Assembly: GCF_028649475.1 (NCBI RefSeq)
Contig: NZ_JAQSIP010000002.1
Span: 1 to 64,000, forward strand
From: Curvibacter cyanobacteriorum
GTDB taxonomy: Bacteria > Pseudomonadota > Gammaproteobacteria > Burkholderiales > Burkholderiaceae_C
Direction: 5' to 3'
Length of the DNA: 64,000 nucleotides
The translations under genes were made by a program, and so were the position numbers. Numbering within the stretch: the stretch's first letter is position 1; each line of letters begins with the position of its first letter. The notes below the pieces were generated by a model, which saw only the letters and a list, made by a program, of their open reading frames with translations, searched no databases and was not told the origin of the DNA. Positions 43,677 to 51,428 of the stretch are shown here, one piece after another.

Positions 43677-44954
43677 ATGACGGTTCTGATTTTTTTGGGC
43701 AGCCTGATCGGCGCCATGATGCTGGGCATCCCCATTGCCTACGCCCTGCTGGCCAGCGGCGTGGCCCTGATGTGGCACCTGGACCTGTTTGACGCGCAAA
43801 TCCTGGCGCAGAACTTCATCAACGGCGCCGACAGCTTTCCGCTGCTGGCCGTGCCCTTCTTCATGCTCGCCGGCGAGATCATGAACGTGGGCGGCCTGTC
43901 CCAGCGCATCGTCAACTTCGCGCTGGCCCTGGTCGGCCACGTCAAGGGCGGGCTGGGCTATGTGGTGATCCTGGCGGCCTGCCTGCTGTCGGCCCTGTCG
44001 GGCTCGGCGGTGGCCGACGCGGCCGCGCTCACCGCGCTGCTGCTGCCCATGATGGTCAAGGCCGGGCACAAGAAGGAAGTCTCGGGCGGCCTGATCGCGG
44101 CCTCGGGCGTGATCGGCCCGATCATCCCGCCGAGCATCGGCTTTGTGATCTTTGGCGTCACCGCCAACGTGTCGATCAGCAAGCTGTTCATCGCGGGCAT
44201 CTTCCCCGGCATCATGATCGCCGTGGGCCTGGCGCTGACCTGGTGGTGGGTGGGCCGCAAGGAGCAGCTGGTGCTGCCCGAGAAGAAGACCCGCGCCGAG
44301 GTCTGGAAGGCCGCGCGCGAGTCGGTGTGGGCGCTGCTGCTGCCGGTGTTCATCCTGGTGGGCCTGCGCATGGGCGTGTTCACGCCCACCGAGGCGGCGG
44401 TGGTGGCCGCGGTGTACTCGCTGTTTGTGGCCAGCGTGATCTACCGCGAGCTGCCGCTGAAGGCGCTGTACCCGATCTTTGCGACCGCGGCCAAGACGAC
44501 GGCGGTGGTGATGTTCCTGGTGGCGGCGGCGATGGTGTCGTCGTGGCTGATCACGGTGGCCAACCTGCCCGCGCAGATGGTGCAGTTGCTCAAGCCCTTC
44601 ATGGACAACCAGACGCTGCTGCTGATCGCGATCATGGTGCTGGTGATGCTAGTGGGCACGGCGATGGACATGACGCCGACGATCCTGATCATGACGCCGG
44701 TGCTGATGCCGGTGATCAAGGCCGCGGGCATTGACCCGGTGTACTTCGGGGTGCTGTTCATCATCAACAACTCGATCGGGCTGATCACGCCGCCGGTGGG
44801 CACGGTGCTCAACGTGGTGGCGGGGGTGGGGCGCATGAAGATGGACGAGGTCACGCGCGGCGTGCTGCCCTTCATGGCCGCGCAGTTCATCGTGATGTTC
44901 ATCATGGTGCTGTTCCCGCAGACCGTGCTGGCGCCGCTGCGCTGGTTCTACTGA
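43677..44954 (+). CDS. dctM: TRAP transporter large membrane subunit (DctM)
   Basis: A 425-residue integral membrane protein with about 12-13 hydrophobic segments, the Na+-coupled permease of a TRAP system. Recognisable family features are FPLLAVPFFMLAGEIMNVGG, LSALSGSAVADAAALTALLL, GPIIPPSIGFVIFG and a C-terminal GLITPPVGTVLNVVAGVGRM segment. It follows dctQ by 69 bases, with a GGAG site. The three TRAP genes are split by the two dehydratases, a strong sign that transporter and enzymes share a substrate. Confidence 0.95.
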   Translation: MTVLIFLGSLIGAMMLGIPIAYALLASGVALMWHLDLFDAQILAQNFINGADSFPLLAVPFFMLAGEIMNVGGLSQRIVNFALALVGHVKGGLGYVVILAACLLSALSGSAVADAAALTALLLPMMVKAGHKKEVSGGLIAASGVIGPIIPPSIGFVIFGVTANVSISKLFIAGIFPGIMIAVGLALTWWWVGRKEQLVLPEKKTRAEVWKAARESVWALLLPVFILVGLRMGVFTPTEAAVVAAVYSLFVASVIYRELPLKALYPIFATAAKTTAVVMFLVAAAMVSSWLITVANLPAQMVQLLKPFMDNQTLLLIAIMVLVMLVGTAMDMTPTILIMTPVLMPVIKAAGIDPVYFGVLFIINNSIGLITPPVGTVLNVVAGVGRMKMDEVTRGVLPFMAAQFIVMFIMVLFPQTVLAPLRWFY

Positions 44955-44987
44955 CGCCCACCCAAGCCCCCCAAAGCCTTTTGGACA

Positions 44988-45016
44988 GACCGGCCCGCTG
45001 AGCCCTCAGCGCGGTC
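44988..45016. other. Strong hairpin between dctM and the SDR gene
   Basis: GACCG (44988-44992) pairs with CGGTC (45012-45016), and the nested CGCTGAG (44996-45002) with CTCAGCG (45005-45011). The result is a 12-base-pair stem with one three-base bulge and a very tight loop. No T-tract follows, so it could be an mRNA-processing or stability element separating the transporter part from the last two genes, rather than a terminator. Confidence 0.4.
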
Positions 45017-45091
45017 GCGGGGCCACTGTGTCCCGCGGTGTCTCCCGAGCCGGTTTCAACCCCTTTCTTCCATCCTCCCGAGACCTCCCCC

Positions 45092-45847
45092 ATGACCCAA
45101 CGACTGGTCGGCAAGACCGCTTTCATCACCGCCGCCGGGCAAGGCATTGGCCGCGCCACCGCCCAGGCCTTTGTGGCCCAGGGCGCGCGTGTCATCGCCA
45201 CCGACATCAACGCCGAAGCCCTGGCCTCGCTGGCCCGGGAGACGGGGTGCAGCACCCACCGCCTGGATGTCACCGACGCCCAGGCCGTGCGCGATCTGGC
45301 GGCCCAGGTGGGCCCGGTCAACGTGCTGTTCAATGGCGCGGGCTTTGTGCACGCGGGCACGGTGCTGGACTGCACCGAGGAGGAATGGAGCTTCGCGTTC
45401 GAGCTCAATGTGCGCTCGCAATTCCGCACCATCCAGGCCTTCCTGCCGGGCATGTTGGCCCTGGGCGGCGGCTCCATCATCAACGTCGCCTCGGTGGCGG
45501 GCAGCCTCAAGGGCGCGCCGAACCGCTTTGTCTATGGCACCACCAAGGCCGCGGTGATCGGCCTGACCAAGGCGGTGGCGGCGGACTTTGTCAGCCGCGG
45601 CGTGCGTTGCAACGCCATCTGCCCGGGCACCGTCATGTCGCCCTCGCTGCAAGAGCGCATCGTGGCCCAGGCCCAGCGCACCGGCCAGAGCCTGGCCGAG
45701 GTCGAGGCCGGCTTTGTGGAGCGCCAGCCCATGGGCCGCCTGGGCCGCACCGAAGAAATCGCCGCGCTGGCGGTCTACCTGGCCAGCGACGAATCCGCTT
45801 TCACCACCGGCACCGCCCAAGTCATTGACGGCGGCTGGTCCAACTGA
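45092..45847 (+). CDS. SDR, 2-keto-3-deoxy-sugar-acid dehydrogenase / BDH2-like
   Basis: A 251-residue classical SDR closely patterned on the BDH2 / 2-keto-3-deoxy-L-fuconate dehydrogenase group: TAAGQGIGRATAQAF (cofactor), VIATDIN (Asp favouring NAD), GFVHAGTVLDCTEEEW, NVASVAGSLKGAPNRFVYGT with TK (Ser/Tyr/Lys) and NAICPGTVMSPSLQER. In sugar-acid pathways such enzymes oxidise C4 of 2-keto-3-deoxyaldonates to 2,4-diketo acids. The next gene encodes a matching FAH-type hydrolase. The start at 45092 is preferred to the in-frame ATG at 45038 because it gives the usual MTQRLVGKTAF start. Confidence 0.85.
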   Translation: MTQRLVGKTAFITAAGQGIGRATAQAFVAQGARVIATDINAEALASLARETGCSTHRLDVTDAQAVRDLAAQVGPVNVLFNGAGFVHAGTVLDCTEEEWSFAFELNVRSQFRTIQAFLPGMLALGGGSIINVASVAGSLKGAPNRFVYGTTKAAVIGLTKAVAADFVSRGVRCNAICPGTVMSPSLQERIVAQAQRTGQSLAEVEAGFVERQPMGRLGRTEEIAALAVYLASDESAFTTGTAQVIDGGWSN

Positions 45848-45868
45848 GAAACCCAGGCGCTTGAACCC

Positions 45869-46732
45869 ATGAAACTGCTTCGCCACGGCCCCAAGGGCCA
45901 AGAGAAACCCGCGCTGCTGCACAGCGACGGCACCCTGCGTGACCTCAGCGGCGTGATCGCCGACATCGGCCCCGCCACCCTGTCGCCAGCCGGCCTGGCC
46001 GCGCTGCAAGCGCTGGACATCGGCGCCTTGCCCATCGTCGAGCCGGGCCGCCTGGCCGTCCCCTGGACCGGCATGCGCAAGTTCATCGCCATCGGCCTGA
46101 ACTACGCCGACCACGCGGCCGAGGCCAACATGCCGATCCCTCAAGAGCCCATCGTCTTCACCAAGACCGTCGACTCGGCCGTGGGCTGCCACCACCCGGT
46201 GGTGCTGCCCCAAGGCTCGGTCAAGAGCGACTGGGAGGTGGAGCTGGGTGTGGTGATCGGCAGCCGCGCGCGCTACGTCAGCGAGGCCGATGCCCTGCAG
46301 CATGTGGCAGGCTACTGCACCGTCAACGACGTGTCCGAGCGCGAATACCAACTGGAGCGCGGTGGCACCTGGGACAAGGGCAAGGGCTGCGACACCTTTG
46401 GTCCCATCGGCCCCTGGCTGGTCAGCGCCGACGAGGTGGGCGACCCGCAAAACCTGGCCATGTGGCTGGACGTCAATGGCGAGCGCCAGCAAACCGGCAA
46501 CACCCGCACAATGATCTTCAGCGTGGCCCAGCTGGTCAGCTACCTGAGCCGCTTCATGACGCTGGAGCCGGGCGACCTGATCACCACCGGCACCCCGCCG
46601 GGCGTGGGCATGGGCAAGAAGCCGCAGCCGCAGTTCCTGAAGCCGGGCGACGTCATGACCCTGGGCATTGAAAAGCTGGGTGACCAGCAACAAACCGTGC
46701 ACGCCTGGGACCCGGCGTTGATTGACGGCTGA
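45869..46732 (+). CDS. FAH-family 2,4-diketo-3-deoxy acid hydrolase
   Basis: A 287-residue fumarylacetoacetate-hydrolase-fold enzyme of the ureidoglycolate-lyase/2,4-diketo-3-deoxyrhamnonate hydrolase type. Key segments are FIAIGLNYADHAAEANMP, DWEVELGVVIG (metal-binding acidic residues), VNDVSEREYQLER, GKGCDTFGPIGPWLV and LEPGDLITTGTPPGVGMGKK. Such enzymes split 2,4-diketo-3-deoxy acids to pyruvate plus a hydroxyacid (glycolate from pentonates, lactate from 6-deoxyhexonates). It is 21 bases after the SDR gene, its likely partner. Confidence 0.87.
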   Translation: MKLLRHGPKGQEKPALLHSDGTLRDLSGVIADIGPATLSPAGLAALQALDIGALPIVEPGRLAVPWTGMRKFIAIGLNYADHAAEANMPIPQEPIVFTKTVDSAVGCHHPVVLPQGSVKSDWEVELGVVIGSRARYVSEADALQHVAGYCTVNDVSEREYQLERGGTWDKGKGCDTFGPIGPWLVSADEVGDPQNLAMWLDVNGERQQTGNTRTMIFSVAQLVSYLSRFMTLEPGDLITTGTPPGVGMGKKPQPQFLKPGDVMTLGIEKLGDQQQTVHAWDPALIDG

Positions 46733-46784
46733 AGCCGCACCGGCGGTGGCGGCCTTCAGGGGCCGGGTGGGCGGGCCCCCGGCC

Positions 46785-47195
46785 TCAGCGCGGTGGCGCG
46801 GGCTGGGTCAGGATCCATTCGGCCAGCAACAGCGCTTCGCTTTCGCTCACGCGCACCTGGGGCGGCATCACCAGCCGCCCCCAGCGGCCCACACTGCCTT
46901 CCCGGATGTGGCTGGCCAGGCGCGCCGCAGCGCCCGGATCGCCCTGGTAGCGTTCGGCGACCTGGGCAAAGCCGGGGCCGACCTGGCGGCCCACCAGCCC
47001 GTGGCACGACAGGCAGCCGCGCGCCTTGAGCAGGGCCAGGCCGGTCTGCTGCGCCGGCGGGGCCGCGGCTTCGGGGCCTGGTGCCCGCCACCACCACCAA
47101 CCGCCCAGCGCCAGCAGGGCCGCCACGCAGCCCCCCAGCAGCGGCCACAACCAGGGACGACGACGGGCAGGGGGGGTGTTCAAACCTGGGTTCAC
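46785..47195 (-). CDS. Membrane-anchored class I cytochrome c
   Basis: A 136-residue protein with one N-terminal membrane helix (about residues 14-36, probably an uncleaved anchor) and a single haem-binding motif CLSCH (Cys61, Cys64, His65). The distal Met ligand is Met110 in LVMPPQ, in the usual place for small c551/c552-type cytochromes. It acts in the periplasm as an electron carrier; the partner is unknown. It lies alone, convergent with the hydrolase gene of the pentonate operon. Confidence 0.88.
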   Translation of the reverse strand: MNPGLNTPPARRRPWLWPLLGGCVAALLALGGWWWWRAPGPEAAAPPAQQTGLALLKARGCLSCHGLVGRQVGPGFAQVAERYQGDPGAAARLASHIREGSVGRWGRLVMPPQVRVSESEALLLAEWILTQPAPPR

Positions 47196-47315
47196 AATGG
47201 GGCTCCTGCCCGCATTGTGCCGCGCTGCGCGCCGGCGTGCTGACGGCCTTCACCCGGCCCCTTGGCCCTTCAACCGGTCGGCTTTGGCTGGCCCCCTCTT
47301 GCCTCAGGTTTGCCC

Positions 47316-47861
47316 ATGACCCCTCTGTCCACCGCTGTGCTTGTCATCGATGTCCAACAAGGCCTTTGCGAAGGCGAGGGCGCCGCCCACGGGGTGCCGC
47401 AGTTGATCGACCACCTCAACACCGTCACGGCGCGCGCGCGGGCCGCGGGCGTGCCGGTGCTGTTCATCCAGCACGAATCGGGGCCGGGCTACCTGGCGCA
47501 CGGCACGCCGGCCTGGCAACTGGCCGAGGGCTTGCACCACACGCCGGGCGACCTCCGGGTGCGCAAGACCACACCGGATTCATTCCTGCGCACCGACCTG
47601 GGCAAGCGCCTGCAGGCCCTGGGCGTGCGCGACCTGGTGATCTGCGGCATGCACAGCGAATTCTGTGTCGACACCACCACGCGGCGCGCCCTGGCCCTGG
47701 GCTACCCGGTGCGCCTGGTGGCCGACGCGCACAGTTCAGCGGGCAACGCGGCGCTGAGCCCGGCGCAGGTGATTGCCCACCACAACGCCACGCTGTCCAA
47801 CATCAGCAGTTTTGGCCCGCGCGTGACCCTGGTGAACACCGCCGAGCTGCAGTTCGGCTGA
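47316..47861 (+). CDS. Isochorismatase-like cysteine hydrolase
   Basis: A 181-residue isochorismatase-superfamily hydrolase with the complete triad: Asp12 (VLVIDVQQG), Lys84 (RVRKTTPDSF) and Cys117 (GMHSEFCVDTT). SEFCVDTTTRRALALGYPV is the usual nucleophile region. Members include amidases such as nicotinamidase or carbamoylsarcosine amidase-like enzymes, and the substrate cannot be told here. It is divergent from the cytochrome gene. The start at 47316 gives the standard short N-terminus. Confidence 0.9.
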   Translation: MTPLSTAVLVIDVQQGLCEGEGAAHGVPQLIDHLNTVTARARAAGVPVLFIQHESGPGYLAHGTPAWQLAEGLHHTPGDLRVRKTTPDSFLRTDLGKRLQALGVRDLVICGMHSEFCVDTTTRRALALGYPVRLVADAHSSAGNAALSPAQVIAHHNATLSNISSFGPRVTLVNTAELQFG

Positions 47862-48174
47862 GCCTCGACCGGCCCCGGCACGCGGGGCGGCGTGTCACAT
47901 TCTGCCAATCTGTTTGGCGCTTGCCGCCACCCGGGCTGCCGCATGGCGCCCGCCAGCCCTCGGGAAAACCCGCAAAACCCTGTTGAATCAACGGACTGCC
48001 TCGGTGCTTGAGGCCGGTCTCTCCAAGGCGATGTGCGGTCGATTTGGGGTGGTTTGATCTTTTCTGCCAATCATTTTGGGCCAATGCGCGATTGGCCTGA
48101 GGCGCGGCGCTGCGCACACTGAGGTCTGAGTCAGCCACCGAGCTGGACCCACTCACCCCTCGGAGACACACGCC
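47862..48174 (+). promoter_or_regulatory. 313-base leader with three GCCAA/TTGGC dyads before the second acyl-CoA operon
   Basis: No gene is seen. The region holds three related inverted repeats: GCCAA-N5-TTGGC (47904-47918), GCCAA-N5-TTGG (48066-48079), and a perfect GGCCAAT-N5-ATTGGCC (48079-48097). The first two share TTCTGCCAATC at 47900 and 48062. This looks like a multi-site operator/promoter region for the operon beginning at 48175. No regulator gene is adjacent on this side. Confidence 0.55.
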
Positions 48175-49164
48175 ATGACACTTTCTCGCCGCACCGCCTG
48201 GCAGGCCGCCCTGGCCCTGGGCCTGGGGGCCAGCGCGCCCGCTCTGTGGGCCCAAACAGGTCCGGCCCAGTACCCCCACAAGCCGATCCGGCTGGTGGTG
48301 CCGTACCCGGCCGGCGGTGGCACCGATACCCTGGCGCGCATCCTGGCCACCCAGCTGGGCCAGGCCTGGGGGGTGTCGGTGGTGGTGGACAACAAGCCCG
48401 GTGCCAGCGGCATCCTGGGCAACGACCTGGTGGCCAAGGCCCCGGCCGACGGCTACACCGTGCTGGTGGCGATCACCGCCTTGATCCAGGCCCCGGCGCT
48501 GTACGCCAAAGTGCCCTACGACCCGCTGCGCGACTTCAGCCCGGTGTCGCAGCTGGCCACCTCGTCGGACCTGTTCGTGGTGCCCGCCAGTTCGCCGGCC
48601 AAGACCCTGGCCGAGTTCATCGCGCTGGCCAAGGCCCGGCCGGGCAAGCTCAACTACGGCACCTATGGCAACGGCACCTCGTCCCACCTGCATGGCGAGC
48701 TGTTCAAGATGGCTGCCGGCATTGACCTGATCTCGGTGCCCTACAAGGGGGCCGGCCCCGAGGTCAATGACCTGTTGGGCGGGCAGCTGGATTCGGCCTT
48801 TGTCGACGCCACCTCGATCAACCCCCACCTGCGCTCGGACCGCCTCCGCGTGCTGGGCCTCACCGGCACCCAGCGCCACCCCGCGCTGCCCGACGTGCCC
48901 ACCCTGGGCGAACAGGGCCTCAAGGGCTTCGAGGCCAATGGCTGGTTTGGGGTGTTCCTGCCCGCGGGCACGCCGCGCCCCATCGTCGACAAGCTCTCGA
49001 CCGAGGTGCAGCGCATCGTCGCCGGCGCCGAACTCAACAGCCGCCTCAAGGCCATGGGCCTGACCCCCGTCGGCGGCAGCCCCGAGCAGCTGCAGGCCGT
49101 GCTCAGCAACGACCAGCCGCGCTGGGAAAAGATCGTGCGCGACGCGCGCATCAGCCTCGAATAA
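48175..49164 (+). CDS. Bug/TctC family periplasmic solute receptor
   Basis: A 329-residue Bug receptor with a twin-arginine-like signal peptide (TLSRRTAWQAALALG, cut near ALWAQ). The mature protein has YPHKPIRLVVPYPAGGGTD, DNKPGASGILGNDLVA, APADGYTVLVAIT and VPYKGAGPEVNDLLGGQLDS. First gene of a long operon of acyl-CoA enzymes, so its ligand is probably the acid they degrade. The start follows a CGGAGACAC site. Confidence 0.9.
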   Translation: MTLSRRTAWQAALALGLGASAPALWAQTGPAQYPHKPIRLVVPYPAGGGTDTLARILATQLGQAWGVSVVVDNKPGASGILGNDLVAKAPADGYTVLVAITALIQAPALYAKVPYDPLRDFSPVSQLATSSDLFVVPASSPAKTLAEFIALAKARPGKLNYGTYGNGTSSHLHGELFKMAAGIDLISVPYKGAGPEVNDLLGGQLDSAFVDATSINPHLRSDRLRVLGLTGTQRHPALPDVPTLGEQGLKGFEANGWFGVFLPAGTPRPIVDKLSTEVQRIVAGAELNSRLKAMGLTPVGGSPEQLQAVLSNDQPRWEKIVRDARISLE

Positions 49165-49215
49165 ACCGCTTTCAGTCCTTCAGTTCAACGGCCAGCCAAG
49201 GCCCAGGAGAAACGC

Positions 49216-50424
49216 ATGAGTGCCACCTCGAAGCGCGCCGTCCACGTCGTGGGCGTGGGCATGATCCCCTTCACCAAGCCCGGGGCCAGCGAGCCCTACA
49301 CCCAGATGGGTGCGCGCGCCGCGCAGCTGGCGCTGCAAGACGCCGGCCTCGCCTACGACCGGGTGCAACAGGCCTATGTGGGCTATGTGTACGGCGACTC
49401 CACCGCGGGCCAGGCGGCGATCTACGGCGTGGGCCTGACAGGCATCCCGGTGTTCAACGTCAACAACAACTGCTCCACGGGCTCGAGTGCGCTGTTCCTG
49501 GCGCGCCAGGCGGTGGAGAGCGGCATGGTCGACTGCGCCATCGCGCTGGGGTTTGAGCAGATGCAACCCGGCGCCCTCAAAGGCGCCTGGGACGACCGCC
49601 CCTCACCGATGGCCCGCTTTGCCGAGGTCATGAGCGCCCACCAGGGCTACGACCCGCAGGCCCCGCGCGCGGCCCAGTTCTTTGGCGGCGCGGCGCGCGA
49701 CCACATGCGCCAGTACGGCACCCGCGCCGACACCTTTGGCCGCATCTCGGTCAAGGCGCGCCAGCATGCAGCGCGCAACCCGCTGGCGGTGTTCCGCCAG
49801 ACCCTGACGCTCGACGAGATCATGGCCTCGGCGAGCGTGTTCGACCCGCTGACCCGTTTCCAGTGCTGCCCGCCCACCTGCGGCGCGGCCGCCGCGGTGG
49901 TCTGTTCGGCCGACTTTGCGCGCCGCCACGGCCTGAACCAGCAGGTGGTGATCGCCGCCCAGGCCATGACCACCGACCGCCCCAGCACCTTCGAGAGCGA
50001 CGACATGCGCCGCGTCGTGGGTTACGACATGAGCGTGAGCGCCGCGCGTCAGGTGTATGAGGCGGCCGGCATTGGCCCCGAAGACCTCGACGTGGTGGAG
50101 CTGCACGACTGCTTCACCGCCAATGAGCTGATCACCTACGAGGCCCTGGGCCTGTGTGCCGAGGGCGGGGCCGAGCAGTTCATCCTGGACGGCGACAACA
50201 CCTATGGCGGGCGCATCGTCACCAACCCCTCGGGGGGCCTGCTGTCCAAGGGCCACCCGCTGGGCGCCACCGGCCTGGCCCAATGCTACGAGCTGACCCA
50301 GCAGCTGCGCGGCCAGGCCGAGCAGCGCCAGGTCGAAGGCGCGCGCGTCGCCTTGCAACACAACCTGGGCCTGGGCGGCGCCTGCGTGGTCACGCTGTAC
50401 CAGGCCACCGGCGCCACGGCTTGA
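49216..50424 (+). CDS. Thiolase of the lipid-transfer/SCP-x type
   Basis: A 402-residue thiolase-fold enzyme with an apparently complete active site: Cys86 in NNNCSTGSSALF, His/Cys in VELHDCFTANE, His in LLSKGHPLGATG and a C-terminal cysteine in GLGGACVVTLY. It therefore should carry out normal CoA-dependent thiolysis, in contrast to the paralogue at 58935. SCP-x-type thiolases often act on branched or sterol-like 3-ketoacyl-CoAs. It is followed 16 bases later by the first MaoC subunit. Confidence 0.88.
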   Translation: MSATSKRAVHVVGVGMIPFTKPGASEPYTQMGARAAQLALQDAGLAYDRVQQAYVGYVYGDSTAGQAAIYGVGLTGIPVFNVNNNCSTGSSALFLARQAVESGMVDCAIALGFEQMQPGALKGAWDDRPSPMARFAEVMSAHQGYDPQAPRAAQFFGGAARDHMRQYGTRADTFGRISVKARQHAARNPLAVFRQTLTLDEIMASASVFDPLTRFQCCPPTCGAAAAVVCSADFARRHGLNQQVVIAAQAMTTDRPSTFESDDMRRVVGYDMSVSAARQVYEAAGIGPEDLDVVELHDCFTANELITYEALGLCAEGGAEQFILDGDNTYGGRIVTNPSGGLLSKGHPLGATGLAQCYELTQQLRGQAEQRQVEGARVALQHNLGLGGACVVTLYQATGATA

Positions 50425-50440
50425 GCGGAGGCTGCACACC

Positions 50441-50926
50441 ATGATCGACACCCGCTACATCGGCCACCGCTTCGCCCCCTACAGCGTGCCGGTCGAGGCC
50501 GGCCGCCTGCGCTTCTTTGCCAAAGCCACCGGCCAGACCGACCCGGTCTACAGCGACCCCGCCGCGGCGCGCGCGGCCGGTCACCCCGACCTGCCGGTGC
50601 CCCCCACCTTTTTGTTCTGCCTCGAGATGGAGGCCCCCAACCCCGCGGCCGTGCGCGAGCTGCTGGGCCTCGACTACAAGGGCCTGCTGCATGGCGAACA
50701 GGGCTTTGTCTACCACCGCCTGGCCCATGCGGGCGACACGCTGACCTTCGAGCAGCGCATCGAAGACATCTACGCCAAGAAGGGCGGGGCGCTCGAGTTT
50801 GTCGTGCGCCTGACCCGCGTCAGCAACCAGCACGGCGACCTGGTGGCGGAGCTGCGCTGCGTCACCGTCATGCGCCACGCCAGCCCGGTCAGCGCCCCCG
50901 CCGTTTCAACCCCTGCCAAGGCCTGA
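50441..50926 (+). CDS. MaoC-like dehydratase N-terminal domain protein, probable non-catalytic subunit
   Basis: A 161-residue hot-dog protein of the MaoC_N (FAS1-type dehydratase) family. Where active R-specific hydratases have SGDxNPxH, this protein reads TGQTDPVYSD, so the catalytic Asp and His are replaced by Gln and Tyr. The rest of the fold (VPPTFLFCLEMEAPN; GEQGFVYHRLAHAGDTLTFE) is normal. It is four bases from the next gene, which encodes a MaoC protein with an intact motif. The two probably form a heteromeric enoyl-CoA hydratase. Confidence 0.85.
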   Translation: MIDTRYIGHRFAPYSVPVEAGRLRFFAKATGQTDPVYSDPAAARAAGHPDLPVPPTFLFCLEMEAPNPAAVRELLGLDYKGLLHGEQGFVYHRLAHAGDTLTFEQRIEDIYAKKGGALEFVVRLTRVSNQHGDLVAELRCVTVMRHASPVSAPAVSTPAKA

Positions 50927-50929
50927 GTC

Positions 50930-51355
50930 ATGAGCGCCACTTTGCCGAACTACGACACCGTTGCCGTGGGCGACGCCTTGCCCTCATTCGAGACCCCGGC
51001 CCTGAGCCGCCTGACCCTGGCGCTGTACTGCGGCGCCTCGGGCGACCACAACCCCATCCATGTGGACAGCGACTTCGCGCGCGCCGCCGGCCAGCCCGAC
51101 GTGTTTGCCCACGGCATGTTGTCCATGGCCTGGCTGGGTCGCCTGCTGACGAACTGGGCGCCGCCAAGCGCGCTGCGCGAGTTCAGCGTGCGCTTCGCCG
51201 CCATCACCCAGGTGGCCGAGCGCATCACCTGCGCGGGCCAGGTGACCGAGAAGTTTGAACGCCAGGGCGAGCGTTGCGTGCGCGTGGCCCTGACCACCAC
51301 CAACGCCGAGGGCGTGGTCAAGTTGGCCGGCGAGGCCGTCATCGCGCTGGCCTGA
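50930..51355 (+). CDS. MaoC-like enoyl-CoA hydratase, catalytic subunit
   Basis: A 141-residue hot-dog hydratase with the complete R-hydratase motif CGASGDHNPIHVD (catalytic Asp39 and His44) and the FAHGMLSMAWLGRLL segment. It adds water to trans-2-enoyl-CoA; MaoC enzymes give the R-3-hydroxyacyl-CoA, which suits the 17-beta-HSD4-like SDRs in this operon. It is translationally close to the preceding non-catalytic partner (stop TGA at 50924-50926, ATG at 50930). Confidence 0.9.
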   Translation: MSATLPNYDTVAVGDALPSFETPALSRLTLALYCGASGDHNPIHVDSDFARAAGQPDVFAHGMLSMAWLGRLLTNWAPPSALREFSVRFAAITQVAERITCAGQVTEKFERQGERCVRVALTTTNAEGVVKLAGEAVIALA

Positions 51356-51428
51356 GGCCCGCCGAGCCACGCCCGCGGCGCCCCCGGGCCCCGATTCATC
51401 CGATTTCAAAGCAACAGGACTTCACCTC

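Noticed and set aside
48090-48174. Possible sigma-54 promoter (TTGGCC...TGCGC) before the Bug gene at 48175.
   Set aside because: The GG and GC pairs are not separated by the required 10 bases, and no enhancer-binding protein gene is nearby.
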